Shown piece after piece: positions 23,249 to 35,562 of a DNA stretch of 64,000 nucleotides. This DNA is from Vandiemenella viatica. Its lineage: Eukaryota; Arthropoda; Insecta; Orthoptera; Morabidae. Within the stretch, counting starts at the first letter, position 1; every line of letters starts with the position of its first letter. Below the pieces are notes generated by a model. That model had not been told where the DNA came from. It ran no database searches and saw only the letters and a program-made list of their open reading frames with translations. The DNA lies in the NCBI GenBank assembly GCA_031002005.1, contig JARYHS010013631.1:65345832-65409831 (forward strand), written 5' to 3'. A program made the position numbers and the translations under genes.

Positions 23249-25450
23249 ATGAACCCTATCTGAATCTAATCTGATTCCTATCTCATTTCTTTCTGAATCC
23301 TATCTAATTCCAATCTGATTCCTATCTGAATCCTATCTGATTCCTATCTAATTCCTATCTGATTCCTATCTGAATCATATCTGAATCCTATCTGATTCCT
23401 ATCTCATTAGTATCTGAATCCTATCTAATTACTATCTGATTTCTATCTGATTCCTATGTCATTCCTATCTGAATCCTATCTAATTCCTATCTGATTCCTA
23501 TCTGAATCCTATCTGATTCCTATCTGAATCCTATCTGATTCCTAACTGAATACTATCTGATTCCTATCTGATTCCTATCTGAATCCTATCTCAATCCTAT
23601 CTGATTCCTATCTTATTAGTATCTGAATCCTATCTAATTCCTATCTGATTCCTATCTCATTCCTATCTAAATCCTATCTAATTCCTATCTGATTCCTATC
23701 TGATTCCAATCTGAAACCTATCTGATTCCTATCCGAATCCTATCTGATTCCTATCTCATTCCTATGACAATCCTATCAAATTCCTACCTGATTTCTATCT
23801 GATTCCTATCTGAATCCTATCTGATTACTATCTGACTCCTATCTGAATCCTATCTGCTTCCTATCTGAATTGTATCTGATTCATATCTGAATCCTATCTG
23901 ATTCCCATCTAATTCCTATCTGATCTTTATCTGAATCCTATCTGAATCCTATCTGATTCCTATATGAATCCTATCTGTTTCCTATCCGAATCCTATCTGA
24001 TTCCTATCTCATTCCTATGTCAATACTATCTAATTCCTACCTGATTTCTATCTGATTCCTATCTGAATCCTATCTGATTCCTATCTGAATCCTATCTGAT
24101 TCCTATCTGAATCTTATCTGATTCCTGTCTCATTCCTATGTGAATCCTATCAAATTCCTACCTGATTACTATTAGATTCCTATCTGATTCCTATCTGAAT
24201 CCCATCTGAAGCCTATCTGATTCCTATCTCATTAGTATCTGAATCCTATCTAATTCCTATCTGATTCCTACCTGATTCCTATCTGATTCCTATCTCATTC
24301 CTATCTGAATCCTATCTAATTCCTATCTCATTCCTATCTGAATCCTATCTGATTCCTATCTAAATCCTATCTGATTCTTATCTGATTCCTATCTGAATCC
24401 CATCTGAAGCCTATCTGGTTCCTAACTCATTAGTATCTGAATCCTATCTAATTCCTATCTGATTCCTATCTAATGCCTAACTGATTCCTATCTGATTTCT
24501 ATCTGAATCGTTTCTGATTCCTATCTCATTCCTATCTGAATCCTATCTGATTCCTATCTGATTCCTATCTGAATCTTATCTGATTCCTATGTGAATCATA
24601 TCTAATTCTTATCTGATTCCTATCTAATTCCTATCTGAATCCTATCTGATTCCTATCTCATTTCTATCTGAATCCTATCTAATTCCAATCTTATTCCTTT
24701 CTGAATCCTATCTGTTTCCTATCTAATTCCTACCTGATTCCTATCTGAATCCTATCTGATTCCTATCTCATTAGTATCTGAATCCTATCTAATTCCAATC
24801 TGATTCCTATCTCATTCCTATCTGAATCCCACCTGATTCCTATCTGAATCCCATCTGATTCCTATCTGAATCCCATCTGATTACTATCTGAATCCAATCT
24901 GATTCCTATCTAATTACTATGTGAATCCTATCTATTTCCTACCTGATTCCTATCAATTTTATATCTGATTCCTATCGGAATACTATCTGAATCCTATCTG
25001 ATTCCTATCTATTTCAGATCTGATTATTATCTGAATCCTCTCTGATTCCTATCTGAATCCTATCTGATTCCTATCTGAATCCTATCTGATTCCTAACTGA
25101 ATCCTATCTGATTCCTTCCTCATTCCTATGTGAATCCTATCTAATTCCTACCTGATTCCTATCTGAATCCTATCTGATTCCTATCTGATTCCTATCTAAT
25201 TCCTATCTGATTCCTATCTGAATCCTATCTGATTCCTATCTGAATCCTATCTGAATCCTATCTGATTCCTATCTCATTTCTATCTGAATCCTATCTAATT
25301 CCAATCTGATTCCTGTCTGAATCCTATCTGATTCCTATCTAATTCCTATCTGAATCCTATCTGATTCCTATCTCATTCCTATCTCATTCCTATCTGAATC
25401 TTATCTAATTCCTATCTGATTCCTATCTGAATCCTATCTGATTCCTATCT
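23249..25450 (-). repeat. 11-bp minisatellite array, 2.2 kb, opposite orientation
   Basis: Reads TGATTCCTATC and TGAATCCTATC on the plus strand, the reverse complement of the left array's unit. The two variants often alternate, giving a 22-bp dimer. The copies look more uniform than in the left array. It begins inside the LINE ORF1 fragment and ends against the 3' part of a minus-strand LINE. Confidence 0.95.
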
Positions 25451-27245
25451 TCTTGAACACAGTACTTTAAGATAATCTAATTCTTTCACCTTGCTTCACC
25501 ACGGTCTGGTGGCAATTTCCCTACACATTCAACTTCCCCTATCCTGCACCCACATAGATTTGCCCTCAACAAATTTTAACTTTAAATTCTTCTAACATTT
25601 TCGATAAGGTATTCATCATTTCTCTTGGTAACTCATTCCTGACACCCTTACCAAAAAACAAAATCTTCCCACAAGCTTTTGCCTGAAATTGAGTGCCAGC
25701 TTGTGGTCATGGTCATCTCTTCCCTTCCATGAACTACTTTTCATACCTACTGCAATATCTTTCCATGCCTCATCGCCAGTTTATGCCCTGTACACTCCCA
25801 TAACCCTCCTCATCCTCCTCCTGTCTTGCAATGAATCCCATTCCAGCTACTTTATCATGTCTGTTACTGATTGCATTCTTCGATAATTTGCAGAAACGAA
25901 TCTAGCTGCCCATTTTTGCACCCTCTCCAACGCCTGTATTTGACACGCAAAATGTGGGTCCCATACTACACTACCATATATTTACAATTAACCTTTTATT
26001 TGTGTATCTAATAAGCTGACTCTCCTTTGCATTTATCTTCATCCCATGTTTACCAACCCAACTAGATATCCTGTCCAGATCACCCTTCACTGTTTACAGT
26101 CCTCAATCGTTTTGATCCTTTTATGCAGCATTATGTCATCTACAAACAATCTAATTTCAGATAGTAAACAATCAACACAATTATTCATTCGAATAATAAA
26201 TAGCTATGGTCCCAATACGCTACCCTGCAGCACTCCCATTTTTTACGTCCACTTCCTTTGATACCACATTTCCTACCCTAACTTTCTGTTTTCTACCTTT
26301 TAAAAATTCTTCTTCTCAGCAAATCACTTTCTCATCCACTCCAATAGTTTTTACTTTATTTACTACTATTTTGTGGCTTACTCTGTCAAACCCTTTTGAA
26401 AGATCTGGTGATACACTATCAATTTGGCCTCCCTTTTCCATTTCATCTTGCATATATCTCACCAACTGAGATTCGCATGAATATCCTTGCCTGAACCCAT
26501 GTTGCCTACTTGAAAACCACTTACGTTCTTCACATACTTTTCTGATGTGGTTGCATATCAATCTTTCCATTAATTTACCTTATTCTGAAGTCAAACTGAT
26601 TGGCCTGTAATTTTTGACTCTATTTCTCACCCCTCCTATATGTACCGGTACTACTGTCGCACATTTCCAGTCTTGTGGTAAGCAGCAAGTATCCAGAATC
26701 AATTTAAATAATTTTTCAAGATAAGGTACAATGTCACATCTGGCTATCATTCAGTTAACTGTAGTAATATTATGTGCACCAGCCCCATTTTTTTCATATT
26801 GCTTATTTCCTTCATGATTTCTTCAGGATGGATTTCAAATTTTTTAGTATCTACATTTCTAATCATATTGTTAAACTCGTTCTCCAAATTAGACCATACC
26901 ATTTCTGATTCATTGTCCCTAATGCTCTCACAAAACCAGTTACTTAAAATCTCTGCCTTTTTTAAATCATCAATAACTACTTCTCCATCCTTATCTATAA
27001 GCATCTCTACACCCTCCCTACCCCTCAGTTTCCAGATATAGCCATAGAATTTTCTAGATGTATCAGTCAATTATCCTCCTGCACTGACAATATTCTTCAT
27101 AATCCCATCTTTAGCCACCTTCTTTGTTGTTATTAACTCTTTGTTTAGTTGTTTCAAATATTCCCTACTACCCTGTTGTCTCTTAACACAGTTATGTTCT
27201 CTTCATACCAACCTCTTTAACCTTCACACATTTTATACTCTTTGT
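25451..27245 (-). pseudogene. CR1-like LINE reverse transcriptase pseudogene
   Basis: The minus strand, read from right to left, carries RT blocks in order: a linker with GYIWKLRGREGVEML, SRQHGFRQGYSCESQL, DLSKGFDRVSHK, a GVLQGSVLGP block near 26220, and the active site LFVDDIML near 26140 (FADD expected, Ala changed to Val). The C-terminal tail follows with DSLQDRRRMR-like and KGRDDHDHKLAL-type motifs near 25700-25850. The frame is broken by several stops and shifts. RT would copy LINE RNA at the target site. The same family supplies the copies at 29707-30850 and 31487-31856. The 3' end abuts the minisatellite. Confidence 0.8.
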
Positions 27246-29520
27246 TTCTAATATTGTGTTATTTTTATAGCTTACTTGTAAATCTGGCTGTCCATAATTT
27301 TTTGTTTTAAACCTAATATAATGTGTTTTTCCAAAATTTAATTTTTATGAATTTGCCTTAAACCAATTGGCTACTTTACTAAGACTTCACTTACATTAAA
27401 TTCTAGATTGCTTTTTAGTGTTTTTCTCACAGTCAGGTTAGTGTCATCTGCAAATAAAACTCTCTCAACTTTGTCAGTTAAGTTTCCAGAAAGGTCATTG
27501 ATGTACTTCAAGAAGAGGAGGTGTCCTAGAACAGAACCTTGTGGAATTCCATGTTTTATTTTCTCCCAGTCTGATGAAGCATCTTTACTTATTTTAGGAT
27601 CAAAAATGGAAACTTGTTGCATTCATCTTTCCATATATGATTTAAACCATTTACCTACGGTTCCATAAATACCATAGTATTCTATTTGATTCAAAATTAA
27701 TTCATGATTTACACAGTCAAATGCTTTTGCAAGATCACAAAATATTCCTGTATGGCTCATTTTATTATTCAGTTCCTCAAATGTGTTATTTAAAAATGAA
27801 ATATTACCATTTTTATAGATGATCCTTTCTGGAACCCAGATTGTGATTTAGTAAGGATATTATTTTGTTTAACATGTTTTATTACTCTACAGTACATGAC
27901 TTTTTCAAAAATCTTTGAGAATCCTAAAGGTAATGAAATGGGACGATAGTTATCTACACATGTTGCTTCTCCTATTTAAACAACGTTTTTACAACTGCAT
28001 ATTTTAGTCTATTTAGATACACACCTTGTATTAAGGATTCATTACAAATGTGGGCAAGTACACGACTGATACAATCTCAACATTTTTTCAGTAATTTGTT
28101 AGAAATATTGTCGTAGCTGGAAGAATTTTTATGTTTTAATTGTTTCATGAGTTTATTTATTTCTGAGACTGTTACTGGTGGCAATAACATTTATTTGGGA
28201 AAACAGTCTGAAGAAGCCTTAGGGCACTATGTGGGGATTGCATTTCTATGCCTAATTTCTCTACAACTGAAGTATTTTTTTTTTTAATATTTCACAAACT
28301 TCCCCTACTTCACTATGAACATAACCATTTTGTTCAATTTTTATTATGTCTTTAGAATGATTTATAGATTTTCCTGTTTCAGTTTTTATTATATTCCATA
28401 TAGTTTTCATCTTATTGCCTGAATTCTATATTTTCTCTGATATATACCTGTTCTTGGCCATTCTTATTACATTTCTTAGTATTTTAGAATAAAGTTAATA
28501 ATGAGCTTTCAGTGAATAGTTATCTGATTCTCTTACTTTTAAGTACAGGTCCCTTTTTGTTTTACAAGTTACTCTAATACCCTTTGTTATCCATTCCTTG
28601 CCCAGTTCATTGTTTGGAGTATTGATAACATTCCGTTTTTTGAAACTTCCTTTGAAAAGAATTAGAAATATATTGAGAAAGGAATCAAATTTTTCATTAA
28701 CACCTTGTGCATGGTACACTTCTGATCATTGTTCATTATTTAAGGAATCTATGAAATGTTTTATATTGTTTCATTAATATTTCATCTATATACCCAACTT
28801 TTCTTTATCTGTTTAATAGTGTTTCTGGACTTGAAACATAACAGCTGGGAATCATGATCTGAGATACCATTTATTACTGGAAGTATGTTGTAATTACTAT
28901 ATCCATAAAAAAATATCAATTGTTGTCCTGCTATTATTTTGTATTCAAGTAGGGAAATTTACAAGTGTCGTTAAATTAAAATACAATATCAAGTATTCCA
29001 TATCTAGCCTCTCATTGCTGTGATTGAGAAAGTCAACATTAAAATCTCCACATAAAACTATTGGTTTGTTATTTTTGAAACATGGTAACAAAGACTATAA
29101 CTGAGATAAAAACAGTCTACAAATGCTATTGCTATGAGCTCTTCCTTACCATATTCTAGTTTAGTAACACATCATTCAAAGTGTTATTCTAAACAATACT
29201 TACTTACATTTACACTGTTACATTGAATATTATTTTTAACAAAAATGGCAACTTCCCCTTTCTCCATTTTTATCTACAGAAATGAGAACTTAGTTTATAA
29301 TTTGGGATGGACTGCTGAGATATTCCTGTGTCGGACAAATGATGCTCATTTCAATTTCTGGAATTTTGAATTTCTTCTAGGCATAAGGTAATGTCATCAG
29401 TTTTACTAAATATTCCCCTTATATTTTGAGGGAGAAAAGTGGTCTGAAAACTTTGATTCAATGAATTTAAATTGTTTACATTATTAGAACATAATGGTAT
29501 GTCAGATGGAATGTCTAATT
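27246..29520 (-). pseudogene. Second LINE (EN-RT) pseudogene
   Basis: On the minus strand a decayed endonuclease region lies around 28850-29100. It is followed by a linker around 28500-28720 (KGIRVTCKTKRDLYLKVRES) and an RT part at 27370-27620 with [10 protein letters not shown] and VLFADDTNL, the intact catalytic FADD. Numerous stops interrupt it. The RT C-terminus is missing, and the element is cut at about 27246 where the 5' end of the neighbouring LINE begins. Clade is CR1/Jockey-type by motif style, but it is a different family from its neighbour. Confidence 0.7.
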
Positions 29521-29706
29521 TCAATAAGTTTTGCTCAGGAGAGATCTTAATTTATTTTAGTCATCTTAATACATTTATTTTATTTACCCTAAAAAAGGCC
29601 GCAGCTTAACACCACTTATAACAGGAATACCTCTTTCACTCACCTGGCATCCACTGATCTCATCAGCAATAAGAAGCGAAAGCTTCCTTTTACCTCAGAA
29701 ATTCAG

Positions 29707-30850
29707 ATGGAGTCCATGGCAAGTATAACTGTCCCTACCAATGCAGGCCACATCTATCAAACCAATGTAGTAAATAAGGTAAAAACCATTGCAGTGGATA
29801 AGAAAGTCATTTGCTGGGTAGAAGAATTTATAAAAGGTAGAAAACAGAAATTTAGGGTAGGAAATTTAGTATCAAAAAAAGTGGAAGTAAAAATGGGTGT
29901 GCCACAGGGTAGCGTATTGGGACCATTGCTATTCAGTATTCTAATGAATAATTGTGTTGATTGTTTACTATCTGAAATTAGATTGTTTGCAGATGACATA
30001 ATGCTGTATAAAAGAATCAAAACGATAGAGGATTGTAAACAGTTGCAGGGTGATCTGGACAGGATATCTAATTGGATTGGTAAACATGGAATGAAGATAA
30101 ATGCAAAGAAGAGTCAGCTTATTAGATACACAAATAAAAAACAAAAGATTAATTATGAATAAAAGGTGGGGAAAGAATTGCTTGCTGAAGACTTGAAATG
30201 CAAATATCTTGGAATTACTTTTGATAACAAACTTAACTGGGCGGGACACATAGGACAGGTGTTAGAGAGTGATGAGGGGATGTACAAGAGAATTCAAGGA
30301 ATTGGGTTACAAAACTTTGGTCACACCATTGCTCGAATATGGTAGTGTAGTATGGGACCCTCATTTTACGTATCAAATACAGGAGTTGGAGAGGGTGCAA
30401 AGAAGGGCTGCTAGATTTGTTTCTGGAAATTATCGCAGAATGCAATCAGTGATGGATATGATAAAGGAACTGGAATGGGATTCATTGCAAGACAGGAGGA
30501 GGATGAGGAGGGTCATGGGAATGTACAGGGCATATACTGGTGATGAGGCATGGAAAGATATTGCAATAGGTATGAAAAGTAGTGCATGGAAGGGAAAAGA
30601 TGACCATGACCACAAGCTGGCACTCGATTTCAGGCACAAGGGTGTGGGAAGATTCTCTTTTTTAGGTAAGGGTGTCAGGGATTGGAATGAGTTACCAAGA
30701 GAAATGATGAATAATTTACCGAAAACTTTGAAGGAATTTAAAGATAAAATTTGTAGAGGGAAAATGTAGGTGGGTGCAGGATAGGGGGAAGATGGGTGTG
30801 CAGGGAAATTGCCACCGGAGCCTGTGCTCCATTGCAATTAAATTAAATAA
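29707..30850 (+). pseudogene. CR1-like LINE, 3' half, plus strand
   Basis: The frame starting around 29770 contains VPQGSVLGPLLFS and the catalytic RLFADDIML. A TAA stops it at 30160, after which the same frame resumes with KCKYLGITFDNKLNW, and a frameshift near 30290 leads into LLEYGSVVWDPH, VQRRAARFVSG and a basic end (KDKICRGKM) at 30769. The 5' half (EN and the first RT blocks) is absent, so it is a 5'-truncated insertion with one stop and one shift. The 3' end is TTGCAATTAAATTAAA, shared with the copy ending at 31856. It is close in sequence to the minus-strand LINE at 25451-27245. Confidence 0.85.
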
Positions 30851-31486
30851 AAAAAGTGTGAATTTTCTGGCTGCCAGAGAACTCTTTCCATTGATGCCTT
30901 TGTATGTCTAATGTCATGCCACATCCAGGGTTTATCATAATGCTCAAACAACCCACAAATCTCACATTCGTCTGATGCGTGTTCCTGGAACATGAGCAAT
31001 GTTTTCCTCAATTGAATAATTGAGGCCCTTATCAATACTATTTCCTGGTCCCCCTACAATTACAATACAACCCTCCTTTGAGAAATTTTTCCCTAAGTCT
31101 TCCACATTTGCAACAACACTTCCAAGATCTGCATTTGGTTTCAAAATACTGCAGACTTTATAATCTGGCCCCAAGTCAGACTGAACCATCTCACTGATTC
31201 CCCTCCCATGACTGCTTCCAATTAACAGTACCTTCCAACATTTAGATACCCCCTGAAAAGTTCTCCCTTTTACTTTACATGATCCCAGATCGCTCAGTCC
31301 AACTTGACGGTCCTCAAAATCACCGTATAGATCCTCCAATGGCCGAAACACATTGGATGTCTCCAGCTTTAAACCATCAGACAGAAAGCGTCTTCCACCT
31401 CTCCTGCCAGAGCTGACTTCCTCCGTTCATTGTTCTACCTAAGCCTAAGAACTGAGTTTTCTGCCTTCATGGCCTTTAAATCCCTC
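30851..31486 (-). pseudogene. LINE ORF1 esterase-domain fragment, inverted part of a chimeric insertion
   Basis: The minus-strand frame at 30962-31351 reads VLLIGSSHGRGISEMV, then KPNADLGSVVANV, then IVIVGGPGNSID, which match block I and a GG-N block of the SGNH/GDSL esterase in CR1-type ORF1. A canonical GDSH serine block would have Asp where this has Ser. It is homologous to 22804-23248 and extends further towards the C-terminus. It is joined at 31487-31489 to a plus-strand RT tail of the same LINE type, the layout expected from twin priming (5' inversion) during LINE integration. Confidence 0.75.
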
Positions 31487-31856
31487 ACGATAAAGGAGCT
31501 GGAATGGGATTCATTGCAAGACAGGAAAAGGATGAGGAGGGTCAAGGGAGTTTACAGGGCATATACTGGCAATGTGGCATGGAACGATATTGGAGTAGGT
31601 ATGAAAAGTAGTGCATGGAAGGGAAAAGAAGACCATGACCACAAGCTGGCACTCGATTTCAGGCATAAGGGTGTGGGAAGGTTTTCTTTTTTGGTAAGGG
31701 TGTCATGGATTTGAATGAATTACCAAGAGAAATGATAAGTAACTTACTGAAAACGTTAAAAGAATTTAAAGATAAAATTTGTAGAAGGCAAATGTAGGTG
31801 GGTGCAGGATAGGGTGAGTAGGGAAATTGCCACCAGAGCATGTGCTCAATTGCAAT
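31487..31856 (+). pseudogene. LINE RT C-terminal tail, non-inverted part of the chimera
   Basis: Homology to the plus-strand LINE resumes at GATAAAGGA (31489). The frame reads KELEWDSLQDRKRMRRV and KGKEDHDHKLALDFRHKG, is shifted near 31690, and ends in the shared TTGCAATTAAATTAAA tail. With the inverted ORF1 piece on its left this makes one insertion with most of ORF2 deleted. Confidence 0.8.
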
Positions 31857-31859
31857 TAA

Positions 31860-33480
31860 ATTAAACTAAATCATTTCCTAAATCCTGCCTGATATTCTTC
31901 TAGTTGTCAATCTAGGTGTTTCTCTATTCTTTGCTGCAATGCTTTGGAGAGTATCTTGTATGCTACAGGTAGTAGTGATATACCTCTGTAATTATGAACA
32001 TTTGATTTGTCTCCCTTTCTGTATAATGGATGGATGACAGCATCCCTCCACTCTTCTGGTATCTTTTCTTTAAGCCAAAATTGTTGGAAGAGTTTCCTAA
32101 GTTCTTCTCTCCAGCAAACTTAATAATTTTGTCAACAATGGAGTCTTATTCCATATGCCTTGTTGTTCTTTTGTTCTTAAGGTTCTTTATAATTTCTCTT
32201 ATTTCCTTCTTTTCTGGCTGAGCTGAGTCTGGAAGTTTAGTGCTTGTTTCATAAAATGTCCTTTCATTCTGATGGGGTTCACAGCTAAGCAGTTGCTTAA
32301 AGTATTTAGCCAGATGTTCACAGTTATCTTTATAGTTTTGAATTAGTTTACCCTGATAATTCATGAAGCAAAGGTAATGCAGAGAGTAACCTAAAATTTT
32401 GGACTTAAAGGTTTGATAGAAATCTCTGGTGTGGTTTCTATTAAAGTTTCCTACAATCTTTTTTAGTTGCTCCTTCTCAAATTTCAGTTTCACTTTTCTG
32501 ATTACCTTAGCTGTTCTTTTCCTTTTGACTTTAAAGTCATCAAAATTTGATTTTGTAGAGTTTCATCTATTCCAATTACAGAACACCTTTGAAGAGCATC
32601 TTCACATTCATTATTCCACCATGGGTGCATCTTCTTGGGCAGGAAAATCATTTGTTTTGCTGCTGCCTGTATTCTATGGGCTATTTTGTTCCATTCATAA
32701 GAGTCCAACATATTCAGTTACTTCTGATAAATTTCATTTATTTCATTGTTGATTTTCAGTTCTTCTATCCTATATTTCTGAATCCTGGGAGCTTTCTTAG
32801 TTATATTGTTGCTAATTAGTTTCACTTTAACTCTCATGAGATAGTGATCTGAGTCAATATTAGCCCCTCTCTGTACTCTGACATTCATTACTTCTCTTGG
32901 ATTGAAGGTAGCTACATGATCTATTTGAAACTCTCCTAACATTGGATTGGGAGATTGCCAAGGCTTCATCTGCTTTTTGGTCATCTTGAAGTGAGTGGAC
33001 ATTATTTTCATACCAAATGATTCACAGCCATCAATGAGGCTTTCATCATTTCTGGTTATCCTTTGGTGAGCTGGGTATTCTCCCACCACTTTCCTAAATT
33101 TCCTTTTCAATTTGGGTACTGAAGTCTCCTATTAGGAGTTTAAGATGTTTTTCTGGGGTTCTGAACAGCTCCTCTTCAAGCCGAGACCAAAACTCTTCTA
33201 CCTTATCTGGGTTCTTCCTATTGTTTTCATTAATAGGAGCGTGGGCATTGAAAACAGTGTAGAATTTGTTTCTGCTTCTTAATGTTAAAATAGATAACCT
33301 GGAAGAAGGGGGTCTGAAACTTACTATGGATTCTGTTATTGAATTATGAACAAAGAAAGCTATCCCCAGTATTACTATGGTATTCTTTGTTTTATCATAC
33401 CTCCTAACCTTTACAGCTGGTCATCCCTTTAGTATTCTGTAGTTGCCTGCTGCTGAATTTTCATCTGACATATACCTTGT
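31860..33480 (-). pseudogene. RTE-like LINE endonuclease/RT fragment
   Basis: Minus-strand frames in order: an endonuclease C-terminal part with SFGMKIMSTHF, QIDHVATFNPREVMNV and RGANIDSDHYLM (the SDH motif of the AP-endonuclease fold); a linker with WWNNECEDAL; a stretch of charged linker (KKEIREIIKNLKNKR). Near 31900-32030 are degenerate RT-like sequences. The wording STHF...IDHV...RGA.IDSDHYL is typical of RTE/BovB-type endonucleases (family knowledge). It has multiple stops and lacks the catalytic RT half. Confidence 0.7.
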
Positions 33481-34013
33481 TTCTTGCATAGCCAGCAGTT
33501 TGATCTTGCATCTTTCAAAAGGGTGTTTGTATTGAGTGTACCAAAACAGTGTTTTTGTTTTGTTCTGAGTTAGAGGGGTAATGGATCCTCCGACAAATCC
33601 AAACGTAATGGTGTAGGGACCCCAGAATCCTTTGCCCTACTTGGACCAGAGAACTGTCCCCAGATTGAACAGGCTGGGGTAGTATTTCCCATATGTTTTG
33701 CAATTGTGATAGTTGTGTGAAGCTTGATTTATGGGATAGAGTGTCCTCCATCCGAGAGTAAAACCGAGTTTGTAAGACCTGGAGTTTATATGAGTAGCCG
33801 TTCTTAACATGGAAGCAGATGCTGACTGGGGAGCCACCCAATGAAGGTACAGTCATGCCTGGGGTTAATATTTTTTCTTTTTTTTGGGCTTTATTCCCCT
33901 ACCCTCTAAACTGTTGGGAAACACTTCCTCTTCTACCCTTGAGACCATTGACTTCGCCTAGTTACCCTAGGTGGGGACCCTATAACAGAGTGCTACCATC
34001 TGCAGTCACTTGG
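33481..34013. other. Unassigned repeat-like DNA
   Basis: More GC-balanced than its neighbours. Minus-strand frames of 66-113 codons are found with no recognisable domain. It may be part of the adjacent LINE's 5' region, but no motif supports that. Confidence 0.3.
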
Positions 34014-34125
34014 ACCCTCACAAGGTTCATACTCCTTCTGCTCCTCCTACCTCACCACTTGCATAGTGAACCCTCACAAGGTTCATACTCCTCCTGCTCC
34101 TCCTACCTCACCACTTGCATAGTGA
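34014..34125 (+). repeat. 56-bp tandem duplication
   Basis: Two adjacent 56-bp copies (34014-34069 and 34070-34125), pyrimidine-rich, starting ACCCTCACAAGG and ending GCATAGTGA. They differ at a single visible base (CTTCTG against CTCCTG), so the duplication is recent. Confidence 0.95.
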
Positions 34126-34332
34126 GGCCCCAGGCTTGCAACCGGTAGTGGCGGAGTTACAGTGGTTCTTTTCATGAACTGTTTTTATTCCTCCATAAAT
34201 ATAAGATGCATGAAACAATTTGATTTAAAATTAATGTAAGGTAATTCAAAATGATCTAAATCCCATTTACGTAATGTTGCTGATCTAGTTGATATTAATT
34301 CTTCCTACTAAACTTGCAACATCCATGCTTTC

Positions 34333-34334
<2 letters not shown>

Positions 34335-34377
<43 letters not shown>
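34335..34377 (+). repeat. Poly-A run
   Basis: About 43 consecutive A, following an AT-rich segment. It may be the A tail of a retroelement whose body is not recognisable. Confidence 0.8.
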
Positions 34378-34382
<5 letters not shown>

Positions 34383-34407
34383 TGAGTCTTAAATGAGCAA
34401 ACCGGTT

Positions 34408-34676
34408 GTAACAGCCCTCATATCTGAATTTTGAATAGTATTGTACTGTATGAAGTATTTGTAGTGAGCTGAAGGTTGTTTGAATGTGATCTGGTATATT
34501 TATTTTGCAATTTCTTGTAAATCAGTGTATATAGACTTTGTTTTGTGATAGAAAATTATTTGAAGTCCATTTAATATGTTTAAGAACCAAATTGTGCAAG
34601 AGAATTTCTTAAATGTTTGTAATTCCATGTATTAATGCAAGTTACATGTTTGTACAGTTTAAAATGATTTCTGTAG

Positions 34677-34707
<31 letters not shown>

Positions 34708-35395
34708 GTAACTGCTTTACGTCTCTTTTTAACATCGAGGTCTTTAGAGACGGGAAAGGATGGGGGGCAAGGAATGGGAAGGAAATCGGCCATGGCCTTT
34801 TGAAGGAAGCATCCCGGCATTTGCCTGGAGTGATTTGGGGAAACCATGGAAAACCCAAATCTGGATGCCCGTACGGGGATTCGAACCGCCGTCCTCCTGA
34901 ATGCGAGGCGAGAACGCTAACCATTACACCGCCCCGCTCGGTAGATAATTTTGTATTTAAGTATCTCTAATTACCATTTCTGATCATTTTGTAGTGTTGT
35001 TAAGTGATTTTGTATTAATTCCGATTGTTTTTAATATGTTTAATTGTTTGAGTAATTGTTAATGTTCGAGAAATATCGGGCGGATGCCTTTGAAGAATTC
35101 CAGAAATTTCGATAGAGACTATATAAACAGATTGGCAGAAGGACACAGTTAGTTTTACGAGTATTGAGTATTCATTCAGTTATTCAGTATTCAGTCAGTT
35201 CACAGTTGAGAGTCACTTAACCTCTGACAAAGACTGCGCCAGTATCTCTGGATTGTATCTTTGCTTAAATTGCTTGTGACAAATATAGCTGACTTGTTAT
35301 TTTGAAAAATAAACAAACATCATCAACATAACCTTCTGGTGGATTATATTTTAATTAATCAGTATATTAATTTAAACCACCTGGACCCTAATACA
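34408..35395 (+). mobile_element. Possible solo LTR with nested SINE
   Basis: It starts TGTAACAG, a common Gypsy-type LTR start. It contains a promoter-like block ACTATATAAACAG near 35120, an ACAGTTAG transcription-start-like site about 30 bp later, and an AATAAA polyadenylation signal near 35308. The sequence from 35370 onward (ACCCTAATACAGTGACAG) could be the LTR edge and primer-binding area. No second LTR or gag-pol frame is seen. If the SINE at 34680 is removed the LTR would be about 720 bp. No 5-bp duplication could be confirmed. Confidence 0.35.
34680..34942 (-). mobile_element. SINE family 1 with target duplication
   Basis: The minus strand has a tRNA-like head (GAGCGGGGCGGTGTAATGG), a perfect B box GGTTCGAATCCCC, the family body CCCCAAATCACTCCAGGC, and an A tail (T run at 34680-34707). 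GTAGATA occurs on both flanks (before the T run and right after the head), a plausible target-site duplication. It is the least decayed family 1 copy in the window. Confidence 0.85.
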
Positions 35396-35562
35396 GTGAC
35401 AGAATGGTAATATTGTTGCTTCAGTAACAAAGAGGGTTTCCAACAAGAACACAGAAGTCCACATGCTCACCGCTATTGATCAAGAGTGCAAGTCACGTGG
35501 CAACTAAGCTAGCAGAAGCATGCGTCAGTCCTCCAGCACTCATTCCTGTTGTAAGCAGTGAA

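Noticed and set aside
16755..25450. CRISPR-like regular repeats
   Set aside because: The 11-bp units are directly contiguous with no unique spacers, in a eukaryotic genome. This is a minisatellite.
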